34,485 bases of DNA from Micromonospora parva (GTDB taxonomy: Bacteria; Actinomycetota; Actinomycetes; Mycobacteriales; Micromonosporaceae): positions 1 to 34,485 of the forward strand of contig NZ_JNZS01000041.1 of assembly GCF_000718515.1 (NCBI RefSeq), given 5' to 3'. Positions 1-7,512 of this stretch are shown one piece after another; the stretch's first letter is position 1; the number at the start of each line of letters is the position of its first letter. The notes under the pieces were generated by a model that did no database searches, had not been told where the DNA came from, and saw nothing but the letters and a program-made list of their open reading frames with translations. A program made the position numbers and the translations under genes.

Positions 1-43
1 GGGTAGGGCGGGGTAGGGCGGGGTAGGGCGGGGCGGCGGGGGG
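1..43. repeat. G-rich tandem repeat downstream of adoK
   Basis: Three exact copies of the 10-base unit GGGTAGGGCG occupy positions 1-30, followed by more G-rich sequence up to the adoK stop codon at 44-46. On the adoK mRNA strand this is a C-rich tract directly after TAA. Two other genes in the window (stops at 20880 and 34437) are followed by similar C-rich tracts, and both of those run into a shared palindromic element. The repeat is cut by the window edge, so its true copy number is unknown. The G-runs on the plus strand could form a G-quadruplex (inference). Confidence 0.8.
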
Positions 44-1083
<1,040 letters not shown>

Positions 1084-1164
1084 CCGCTCGGTCGGACAAC
1101 GGCAACCAGCCCGCCACGGTCCCCTTCGGGACCGCTCCCAGACCGGTGCGACCCCCGACCGGTA

Positions 1165-1202
1165 CGACGATGGGGCCGTTCCGGAGAACGGCCCCATCGT
1201 CG
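1165..1202 (-). terminator. Strong hairpin terminator after erpA
   Basis: A perfect inverted repeat with 17-bp arms (1165-1181 and 1186-1202) and a 4-base CGGA loop lies 19 bases past the erpA stop codon and before adoK on the same strand. It has no U-tract, as is common for actinobacterial terminators. It separates the two transcription units. Confidence 0.75.
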
Positions 1203-1221
1203 CTGGTGTGTGGGGTGTGAC

Positions 1222-1590
1222 TCAGTTGAACGAGTCACCGCAGGCGCAGGAGCTGCCCGCGTTGGGGTTGTCGATGGTGAAGCCCTGGGCGTCGATCCGG
1301 TCGGCGAAGTCGATCGTCGCGCCGGAAAGGTACGGGGCGCTCATCCGGTCGACGACGACCTCGACACCACCGAAGTCGGTCACGACATCACCGTCGAGCG
1401 AACGCTCGTCGAAGAAAAGCTGGTACCGCAGGCCGGAGCAGCCGCCCGGCTGCACGGCGACGCGGAGCCGCAGGTCGTCGCGGCCCTCCTGCTCGATCAG
1501 GGCCTTGACCTTCTGCGCCGCGACGTCGGTGAGGACGACGGAAGTAGGGGCCTGGGCCTCGGTCGACTCGGTCTGCGCTGGCGTGGTCAC
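1222..1590 (-). CDS. erpA: HesB/IscA-family iron-sulfur cluster insertion protein
   Basis: A-type Fe-S carrier of 122 aa. The three conserved cysteine ligands are visible: Cys51 in GGCSG and Cys115/Cys117 in SSCACGDSF near the C-terminus. The family transfers assembled clusters to apo-enzymes in the cytosol; possible local clients include the [4Fe-4S] enzyme NadA (inference). The reading frame is open up to 1857, but homology begins near TSVVLTDVAA. The chosen GTG at 1590 has AGGGAG a few bases upstream. It sits downstream of glycerate kinase on the same strand, as in mycobacteria (Rv2204c/Rv2205c). A strong hairpin follows the stop. Confidence 0.92.
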   Translation of the reverse strand: MTTPAQTESTEAQAPTSVVLTDVAAQKVKALIEQEGRDDLRLRVAVQPGGCSGLRYQLFFDERSLDGDVVTDFGGVEVVVDRMSAPYLSGATIDFADRIDAQGFTIDNPNAGSSCACGDSFN

Positions 1591-1759
1591 GTGGAAGTCT
1601 CCCTGCGCGGTTTGGGTCCGGACGCACTGGCCAACGTCGCGCGCCGTCCAGTGATTCCCGGTTGTGGTCCTCCGCCGATCGTACGCCGCCTCGGCCGGGT
1701 GCACCCGCGTGGCGTGACGCCCACCGCAGGTGGACCCACTCGTCAGGCGGCCGGGGCGC

Positions 1760-2899
1760 TCAGCGGCTCCACTGCCGGGCCAGCCGGGCGCCCAGTTCGC
1801 GCAGCCCGTCCGCGGGTCGGCTGAGCGCGGCGTCGAGCCCGCCGCCCTCCTCGCCACCGAAGTGCTCGACCAGGCTGTACGCGTCGGTCACCCCGGCCGA
1901 GGCGGCCTCCCGCCGGCCGGTGCTCACCTGCCCGGCCACCACCACGCAGGGCACTCCCCGGTCGCGGGCGGCGCCGGCCACCCCGGCGACGACCTTGCCG
2001 CGCAGCGACTGGTGGTCGAACGACCCCTCACCGGTGACCACCAGGTCGACGGTGTCCAGTGCGGCGTCGAGCCGGGTGGCCCGGGTGACCAGGCCGATCC
2101 CCGACTCGCAGGTGCCGCCCAGGGCGAGCAGCGCCGCGCCGATCCCGCCGGCGGCCCCGCCTCCGGGCAGCGTGCCGAGCCCCGTCGGGCAACCGGCCAG
2201 GTCGCGTTCCAGCACCGCCGCGAAACGCTCCAGTGCCGCGTCGAGCAGCAGCACGTCACCGCGGTCGGCGCCCTTCTGCGGGCCGAACACGTTGCTGGCC
2301 CCGTGCAGGCCGAGCAGGGGGTTGTCCACGTCGGTGGCGGCGACCAGTCGGACGCCGCGCAGCCGGGGCGCGCCGTCCAGCGCGTCGACGGCGGCGAGCG
2401 CCGCCCCGCCGTACGGCAGCGCGGCACCGCCCGGGTCGAGCGGTGTCACGCCCAGCGCGGCGAGCATTCCGGCACCGGCGTCGTTGGTGCCGGAGCCGCC
2501 CAGCCCGATCACCACGGTGCGGGCACCACTCTCCACCGCTGCGGCCACCAACAGACCCAGCCCGTACGAGGTGGTGGTCTTCGGGTCGCGTTCGGCTGCC
2601 GAGAGCAGGTGCAGCCCGCACGCCTGCGCGCTCTCCAGATAGGCGGTCGCGCCGTCGGCGGTGAGCAGGATCTCACCGGCCGCCGGCCGGCCCAGCGGGT
2701 CGACCGTCGACACCGGCACCCGCCGACCGCCGAGGGCTTCGGCGAGCACCTCCACGAAGCCCGGCCCGCCGTCGGCGAGCGGCCGGATCAGCAGATCGTC
2801 TCCGTCGGTGACGGTGCGCCAACCGTCGGCGACGGCGGCGGCCACCTCCGGTGCGGACAGGGTGCCGGCGAACTTGTCCGGGCAGAGCAGCACGCGCAT
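1760..2899 (-). CDS. Glycerate kinase (GlxK/GarK family)
   Basis: A 379-aa member of the type-2 glycerate kinase family (TIGR00045), which phosphorylates D-glycerate with ATP to a phosphoglycerate and links glycerate or glyoxylate metabolism to glycolysis. Family motifs are present: VLLCPDKFAGTLSAPEVA at the N-terminus, GGSGTNDAGAGMLAALG in the middle, and TGEGSFDHQSLRGK. The ATG at 2899 (MRVLLCPDKF) is preferred over an in-frame ATG eight codons upstream because homology starts there. It is divergent from nadA, with only about 68 bases between start codons, so the two promoters must overlap. The syntenic gene in M. tuberculosis is Rv2205c. Confidence 0.92.
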   Translation of the reverse strand: MRVLLCPDKFAGTLSAPEVAAAVADGWRTVTDGDDLLIRPLADGGPGFVEVLAEALGGRRVPVSTVDPLGRPAAGEILLTADGATAYLESAQACGLHLLSAAERDPKTTTSYGLGLLVAAAVESGARTVVIGLGGSGTNDAGAGMLAALGVTPLDPGGAALPYGGAALAAVDALDGAPRLRGVRLVAATDVDNPLLGLHGASNVFGPQKGADRGDVLLLDAALERFAAVLERDLAGCPTGLGTLPGGGAAGGIGAALLALGGTCESGIGLVTRATRLDAALDTVDLVVTGEGSFDHQSLRGKVVAGVAGAARDRGVPCVVVAGQVSTGRREAASAGVTDAYSLVEHFGGEEGGGLDAALSRPADGLRELGARLARQWSR

Positions 2900-2967
2900 G
2901 CCGAGCAGTGTGGCAGCCCACACCGAGCGAAGCTGCGTCGCGCCCGCGCTGTGGGAGCATGGATGAC

Positions 2968-4167
2968 GTGACTTCGACCTGGGTGGAACCCTCCAACACG
3001 GCGACGGCTCTGCTGCTGCTCGGCCGGGGCAGCGACCCCGACACCGAGCGCGGCGTCGAGTGTCCGGGCGACCTGCCGGCGCCCAGCGATCCGGATCTGG
3101 TGGCCCGGGCCACCGCCGCGAAGGCGAAGCTGGGCAGCAAGGTCTTCGTGCTGGGGCACCACTACCAGCGCGACGAGGTGATCCAGTTCGCCGACGTGAC
3201 CGGTGACTCGTTCAAGCTGGCGCGGGAGGCCGCGGCCCGCCCGGACGCCGAGTACATCGTCTTCTGCGGCGTGCACTTCATGGCCGAGAGCGCCGACATC
3301 CTCACCACCGACAGCCAGCGGGTGATCCTGCCCGACCTGGCGGCGGGTTGCTCGATGGCGGACATGGCGGTCCTGGGTCAGGTGGAGGCCGCCTGGGACA
3401 CGCTGACCGAGCTGGGCATCGCGGGTGACACCGTGCCGGTGACGTACATGAACTCGTCGGCCGACATCAAGGGTTTCGTGGGCCGCAACGGCGGGGTGGT
3501 CTGCACCTCGTCCAATGCCAAGCGCGCCCTGGACTGGGCCTTCGAGCAGGGGTCGAAGGTGCTCTTCCTGCCGGATCAGCACCTGGGCCGTAACACGGCG
3601 GTGCTGGAGATGGGCCTGTCGCTGGACGACTGCGTGCTCTACGACCCGCACAAGCCCGGTGGTGGGCTCACCCCGGAGCAGCTGCGCGACGCCAAGATGA
3701 TCCTCTGGCGGGGGCACTGCTCGGTGCACGGCCGGTTCACGCTGGACAGCGTCAACGACGTGCGGGAGCGGGTGCCCGGGGTCAACGTCCTGGTCCACCC
3801 GGAGTGCCGGCACGAGGTGGTCACTGCCGCTGACTACGTCGGCTCCACCGAATACATCATCAAGACGATCGAGGCGGCTCCGGCCGGCTCGGCGTGGGCG
3901 CTCGGCACCGAGCTGAACCTGGTCCGCCGGCTCGCATTGGCGCACCCGGACAAGCAGATCATGTTCCTGGACAAGGCCGTCTGCTACTGCTCGACGATGA
4001 ACCGGATCGACCTGCCGCACCTGGTCTGGGCCCTGGAGGAGCTGGTCGCGGGCCGGGTCGTCAACCAGATCACGGTGGACGCCGACACCGCGCACCACGC
4101 CCGGGTCGCGCTGGATCAGATGCTCGCCCTGCCTGGCGCGGACACTCCTCCGCCGGCGGTGCCCTGA
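2968..4167 (+). CDS. nadA: Quinolinate synthase
   Basis: NadA condenses iminoaspartate with dihydroxyacetone phosphate to quinolinate in NAD biosynthesis, using an oxygen-sensitive [4Fe-4S] cluster. The 399-aa protein has the NadA motifs GHHYQRDEV, PDLAAGCSMADM, HPEC and CYCSTMNRI. Likely cluster cysteines are Cys128, Cys280 and one of Cys339/Cys341. The GTG start at 2968 is chosen because GGAG lies 10 bases upstream and a -10-like GAGCAT lies seven bases upstream. An ATG at 2959 is an alternative that would add three residues. nadB and nadC, which often accompany nadA, are not in this window, so its operon context is atypical. Confidence 0.95.
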   Translation: MTSTWVEPSNTATALLLLGRGSDPDTERGVECPGDLPAPSDPDLVARATAAKAKLGSKVFVLGHHYQRDEVIQFADVTGDSFKLAREAAARPDAEYIVFCGVHFMAESADILTTDSQRVILPDLAAGCSMADMAVLGQVEAAWDTLTELGIAGDTVPVTYMNSSADIKGFVGRNGGVVCTSSNAKRALDWAFEQGSKVLFLPDQHLGRNTAVLEMGLSLDDCVLYDPHKPGGGLTPEQLRDAKMILWRGHCSVHGRFTLDSVNDVRERVPGVNVLVHPECRHEVVTAADYVGSTEYIIKTIEAAPAGSAWALGTELNLVRRLALAHPDKQIMFLDKAVCYCSTMNRIDLPHLVWALEELVAGRVVNQITVDADTAHHARVALDQMLALPGADTPPPAVP

Positions 4168-4171
4168 TCAC

Positions 4172-4208
4172 GATCCGTAGCGTTCTTGGTACGCAAAAGT
4201 GCCGGATC
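4172..4208 (+). terminator. Weak interrupted hairpin after nadA
   Basis: Outer arms GATCCG/CGGATC (4172-4177, 4203-4208) enclose a short GCGT/ACGC stem, starting five bases past the nadA stop. The structure is much weaker than the other hairpins here, so this is a tentative terminator. Confidence 0.3.
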
Positions 4209-4230
4209 ACCGATTAATGCCACACACGCC

Positions 4231-4269
4231 GATGTGACCGAGTCCTTTTTCGTCACCGAGGGCTATGCT
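4231..4269 (+). promoter_or_regulatory. Candidate promoter region of the MurA-family gene
   Basis: The 212-base gap upstream of the TTG start at 4380 contains a -10-like TATGCT (4264-4269) preceded by two near-identical direct repeats GTGACCGAG and GTCACCGAG, 18 bases apart, flanking a T-tract. No clear -35 is seen. If used, the 5' leader would be about 105 bases. Confidence 0.3.
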
Positions 4270-4379
4270 GCCCAAGCGACGACACACGCGGGCCGTTTGG
4301 ATATGGCCGCATCCGGGGTAGCGACAACGTTCAGGCGCCCCACCATCAACACGGCAGCACCGACGCGCTGGAGGTTGCG

Positions 4380-5735
4380 TTGACCGACGACGTCCTGGTT
4401 GTGCACGGAGGCACTCCGCTCGAGGGGCGGATCCGCGTGCGCGGCGCGAAGAACCTGGTATCGAAGGCGATGGTCGCCGCGTTGCTCGGCGACAGCCCGA
4501 GTCGGCTGTTCGACGTGCCCAAGATCCGCGATGTCGAGGTGGTGCGAGGTCTGCTCGGCCTGCACGGCGTCAAGGTCACCGACGGCACCGAGGACGGCGA
4601 GCTGGTCTTCGACCCGGCGAACGTGGAGAGCGCGAGCACCGACCAGATCAACGTGCACGCCGGTTCCAGCCGGATTCCGATCCTGTTCTGCGGCCCGCTG
4701 CTGCACCGTCTCGGACACGCGTTCATCCCGGATCTCGGCGGCTGCCACATCGGCCCGCGCCCGATCGACTTCCACCTCCAGGCGCTGCGGGAGTTCGGCG
4801 CCACCGTCGACAAGCGGCCGGAGGGCTTGCACCTGTCCGCGCCGAACGGGCTGCACGGCACCAAGTTCGCCCTGCCGTACCCGAGCGTCGGCGCCACCGA
4901 GCAGGTGCTGCTGACCGCCGTGATGGCCGAGGGCGTCACCGAGCTGCGTAACGCCGCGGTGGAGCCGGAGATCATCGACCTGATCTGCATCCTGCAGAAG
5001 ATGGGCGCGATCATCAAGGTCCACACCGACCGGGTGATCGAGATTCAGGGCGTGCCCAAGCTGCACGGCTACACCCACCGGCCGATCCCGGACCGGATCG
5101 AGGCGGCGAGCTGGGCGGCCGCCGCCCTGGCGACCCGTGGTCACGTCGAGGTGCTGGGCGCACAGCAGGCCGACATGATGACCTTCCTGAACATCTTCCG
5201 TTCGGTCGGCGGCGAGTACGAGGTCACCGACGCCCGCGCGCCGAAGCTGGGCGACCCCGGCCAGGAGGGCGGCATCCGCTTCTGGCACCCCGGCGGTGAG
5301 CTGAACGCGGTGGCGTTGGAGACCGACGTGCACCCCGGCTTCATGACCGACTGGCAGCAGCCGCTGGTCGTGGCGCTGACCCAGGCCCGCGGCCTGTCGA
5401 TCGTCCACGAGACGGTCTACGAGCAGCGGCTCGGCTACACCGAGGCCCTGAACTCGATGGGTGCCAACATCCAGGTCTACCGGGACTGCCTCGGCGGCAC
5501 CCCGTGCCGCTTCGGCCGGCGCAACTTCAAGCACTCCGCGGTGATCGCCGGGCCGAGCAAGCTGCACGCCGCCGACCTGGTCATCCCGGACCTGCGGGCC
5601 GGGTTCAGCCACCTGATCGCGGCGCTCGCGGCCGAGGGCACCTCCCGGGTGTACGGCGTCGACCTGATCAACCGAGGCTACGAGGACTTCGAGGCGAAGC
5701 TCGCCGACCTCGGCGCGCACGCCGAGCGTCCGTAA
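4380..5735 (+). CDS. murA: MurA-family UDP-GlcNAc 1-carboxyvinyltransferase
   Basis: A 451-aa EPSP-synthase-fold enzyme. MurA transfers enolpyruvate from PEP to UDP-N-acetylglucosamine, the first committed step of peptidoglycan synthesis. Conserved residues seen are RGAKN (Lys24, Asn25) and the active-site loop LGGCHIGPRPID with Cys122 in the position of the fosfomycin-target cysteine. The RAGFSHLIAALAAEG stretch near the C-terminus fits the family. The start is a TTG at 4380 with GGAGG five bases upstream. Actinomycetes can carry more than one MurA paralog, and this sequence is somewhat diverged, so it may be a second copy rather than the essential one. It does not belong to the mycobacterial backbone order at this position. 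Confidence 0.88.
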   Translation: MTDDVLVVHGGTPLEGRIRVRGAKNLVSKAMVAALLGDSPSRLFDVPKIRDVEVVRGLLGLHGVKVTDGTEDGELVFDPANVESASTDQINVHAGSSRIPILFCGPLLHRLGHAFIPDLGGCHIGPRPIDFHLQALREFGATVDKRPEGLHLSAPNGLHGTKFALPYPSVGATEQVLLTAVMAEGVTELRNAAVEPEIIDLICILQKMGAIIKVHTDRVIEIQGVPKLHGYTHRPIPDRIEAASWAAAALATRGHVEVLGAQQADMMTFLNIFRSVGGEYEVTDARAPKLGDPGQEGGIRFWHPGGELNAVALETDVHPGFMTDWQQPLVVALTQARGLSIVHETVYEQRLGYTEALNSMGANIQVYRDCLGGTPCRFGRRNFKHSAVIAGPSKLHAADLVIPDLRAGFSHLIAALAAEGTSRVYGVDLINRGYEDFEAKLADLGAHAERP

Positions 5736-5752
5736 GTACCGACACACTCTTC

Positions 5753-5784
5753 ACGCCCGGTGCACCGCGATGTGCACCGGGCGT
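5753..5784. promoter_or_regulatory. Perfect 13-bp inverted repeat overlapping the DUF3043 promoter
   Basis: Arms 5753-5765 and 5772-5784 are perfectly complementary, with a 6-base CGCGAT spacer. It lies 18 bases past the murA stop and covers the likely -35 (TGCACC, 5773-5778) of the leaderless promoter of the next gene, whose -10 is TACCCT (5796-5801). It could act as a murA terminator, an operator, or both. Confidence 0.6.
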
Positions 5785-5807
5785 GGACCGTTGGCTACCC
5801 TTGCCGC

Positions 5808-6401
5808 GTGCCGTCGCTCTTTCGCCGCAAGTCCACCGACCTCGTCGACGAGGCCGTCACCTCGGTGACCCCCGAGGAGACCGCCGAGCGTCCCCGGGGT
5901 TACACCCCGGCCAAGGGTCGGGAGACGCCCAAGCGGCCAACCGTCGGCCGCCGCCCGGCCGGTCCGAGCCGCCCCCTCACCAAGGAGGAGGAGCGGGAGC
6001 GTCGCCGCCAACTGCGCGCTGAGGCCGCAGCGGAGTTCCGCCGTGAGGGTGGCCCCCGCGACCGTGGCCCGGAACGGCTGCTGGCCCGCAACGTGGTCGA
6101 CTCCCGGCGTACCGTCGGCACCTGGTTCTTCGGCGGCGCGCTGATCGTGCTGATCGGGTCGAACGCGGCCATGCCGGCGCCGGTCCGGTTGATCTCCAAC
6201 CTGCTCTGGGGCGCGCTGGCGCTGGGCGTGGTCATCGACTCGGTGCTGATCTGCCGCAAGATCAGCAAGCTGATCCGGGAGCGCTTCCCGAAGTCCGACC
6301 AGCGGATGGGCTCGCTCTACCTCTACGCGGTCATGCGGTCGATCACCTTCCGCCGGATGCGCGCTCCGGCGCCCCAGGTCAAGCTGGGCGACAAGGTCTG
6401 A
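5808..6401 (+). CDS. DUF3043 membrane protein
   Basis: A 197-aa protein with a highly charged N-terminal region (residues 1-100, rich in Arg/Glu/Pro), two hydrophobic segments at about 104-122 and 128-148, and a basic C-terminal tail. This matches the DUF3043 family of actinobacterial membrane proteins; the syntenic gene in M. tuberculosis appears to be Rv2206. Function is unknown. The start is assigned to GTG 5808 because -10-like TACCCT ends six bases before it, implying a leaderless mRNA, and because MPSLFRRK-type starts are typical of the family. The frame is open further upstream, but that part falls in the hairpin. Confidence 0.75.
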   Translation: MPSLFRRKSTDLVDEAVTSVTPEETAERPRGYTPAKGRETPKRPTVGRRPAGPSRPLTKEEERERRRQLRAEAAAEFRREGGPRDRGPERLLARNVVDSRRTVGTWFFGGALIVLIGSNAAMPAPVRLISNLLWGALALGVVIDSVLICRKISKLIRERFPKSDQRMGSLYLYAVMRSITFRRMRAPAPQVKLGDKV

Positions 6402-6429
6402 CCCCGCCGCCCCAGCTCCGCGCGATATC

Positions 6430-6473
6430 GGCGAAACTGCCGCCTCAGACATCTTCGAGGCGGCAGTTTCGCC
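6430..6473 (+). terminator. 17-bp perfect stem-loop after the DUF3043 gene
   Basis: Arms 6430-6446 and 6457-6473 are exact reverse complements with a 10-base loop, flanked by partly complementary outer sequence (CGCGATATC and GTATCTGCGCG). It lies 28 bases past the stop codon, consistent with a terminator. The arm length and complementary flanks would also suit a dispersed palindromic repeat. Confidence 0.7.
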
Positions 6474-6497
6474 GTATCTGCGCGGATCCTGCGGTGC

Positions 6498-6548
6498 GTT
6501 CATCATGCTGAACGGGTTGCCGTTGTTCGCCAGAGCGAACGTTCGAAC
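6498..6548. promoter_or_regulatory. Cluster of GTTC/GAAC half-sites upstream of the XRE regulator
   Basis: Inverted half-sites are packed into 51 bases just upstream of the regulator start at 6564: GTTCA-n6-TGAAC (6498-6513), GTTCGC-n4-GCGAAC (6525-6540) and GTTCGAAC (6541-6548). This is a good candidate autoregulatory operator for the HTH protein encoded next. Confidence 0.5.
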
Positions 6549-6563
6549 CCATGGAGCGAAGGC

Positions 6564-7124
6564 ATGCCTCCGGAACCGGCTGCCCCGCTGGCCACCATCG
6601 CCGCCGCCCTGCGCCGGGAACGGGAACGGGTCGGCATCTCGCTCACCGAACTGGCCCGCCGGGCGGGGGTGGCCAAGTCCACCCTCTCCCAACTGGAGTC
6701 GGGCAGCGGCAACCCGAGCGTGGAGACACTCTGGTCCCTGGGCGTCGCCCTCGGCGTGCCGTTCAGCCGGCTGGTGGAGCCGGTGGACGACGTCGTACGG
6801 GTCATCCGGGCGGGAGACGGGTCGCACGTCCGCTCCGAGCAGGCCGACTTCAGCGGAACGCTGCTCAGTGCCGGTACGGCGCACCTGCGCCGAGACGTCT
6901 ACCTGATCCGGCTGGAACCAGGGGCGATCCGAACCGGCCAGGGACACACCCCGCGCAGCATCGAGCACGTGGTGGTCGCCGCCGGTCGACTGCGGGTGGG
7001 GCCCGAGGGCGCCTCGGTCGAACTCGACCCCGGCGACTACGCCACGTTCCCCGGCGACGCCCCGCACCACTACGAGGCGCTCGCCGCCGGCACGTTCGCC
7101 GTCCTCATCATGGAACATCCCTGA
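6564..7124 (+). CDS. XRE-family regulator with C-terminal cupin domain
   Basis: A 186-aa transcription factor. Residues about 8-65 form a helix-turn-helix of the Cro/C1 type (ISLTELARRAGVAKSTLSQLESGSGNPSVETLW in part), and residues about 110-182 form a cupin_2 barrel (LEPGAIRTGQGHTP and the GDYATFPGDAPHHYEA stretch). Such regulators usually sense a small molecule or metal through the cupin and control an adjacent transporter or enzyme. No obvious target gene is adjacent, so the ligand and regulon are unknown. GGAG lies seven bases before the ATG. Repeated GTTC/GAAC half-sites upstream suggest autoregulation. Confidence 0.88.
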   Translation: MPPEPAAPLATIAAALRRERERVGISLTELARRAGVAKSTLSQLESGSGNPSVETLWSLGVALGVPFSRLVEPVDDVVRVIRAGDGSHVRSEQADFSGTLLSAGTAHLRRDVYLIRLEPGAIRTGQGHTPRSIEHVVVAAGRLRVGPEGASVELDPGDYATFPGDAPHHYEALAAGTFAVLIMEHP

Positions 7125-7204
7125 CCCGCTGCGGTGACTCCCGCCGGAGCCGGGTGGTCGTCGAGTGCGGTAGGGTCGGAGACCAGATTCGGTTATAGGC
7201 CCAA

Positions 7205-7372
7205 ATGTCCGAAACCAATGGGATAACGTTTGCGCCGGTGGGCGGCGCCACAGTGGCGGTGAGCGAGCCCACGCCGTTACCCTCCATCCGCAGCCACGGC
7301 CTGCCGGAGCGGCGACCTGACCGGCTCGTGCGGCCCCAGCGCGACAATTTGCAACGAGGTGACAACGCGTGA
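7205..7372 (+). CDS. Candidate 55-aa micro-ORF coupled to the downstream genes
   Basis: An ORF from ATG 7205 encodes a 55-aa soluble peptide starting MSETNGITFAPVGGATVAVS. I do not recognise it. About 78% of its third codon positions are G/C, which fits coding sequence with an AT-richer start region. Its TGA (7370-7372) overlaps the GTG (7369-7371) of the next small ORF in a GTGA arrangement. No clear Shine-Dalgarno precedes it; a TAGGGT -10-like hexamer lies at 7171-7176. It could be a leader peptide or simply part of the 5' leader of the giant WG-repeat gene. Confidence 0.4.
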   Translation: MSETNGITFAPVGGATVAVSEPTPLPSIRSHGLPERRPDRLVRPQRDNLQRGDNA

Positions 7373-7512
7373 GCGAGCGGACGCGAGCCGGCCACCGGGG
7401 CGTGGCAGGCGGCGACCGGACGCCCAGCGGTCACCCGGCGGCGGCTGCGGACAGCTCACTCCCGGCGAGGATCGGCCCGGCGGCCGGGTGTGGCGACGGG
7501 CTCGCCGGATGA
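7369..7512 (+). CDS. Candidate 47-aa micro-ORF, ATGA-coupled to the WG-repeat gene
   Basis: GTG 7369 is preceded by AGGTGA with six bases of spacing, a good ribosome binding site located inside the previous micro-ORF. The 47-aa product (VSERTRAGHRGVAGG...) has no recognised domain. Its TGA (7510-7512) overlaps the ATG (7509-7511) of the giant gene as ATGA. The chained GTGA and ATGA overlaps support translational coupling. An alternative is that translation runs in the giant gene's own frame from GTG 7359 and neither micro-ORF is real. Confidence 0.38.
   Translation: MSERTRAGHRGVAGGDRTPSGHPAAAADSSLPARIGPAAGCGDGLAG

Noticed and set aside
4263..5747. Minus-strand ORF of 494 codons opposite murA
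   Set aside because: It is fully antisense to a gene with intact MurA motifs, and its translation is a Val/Asp/Arg/His-rich shadow.
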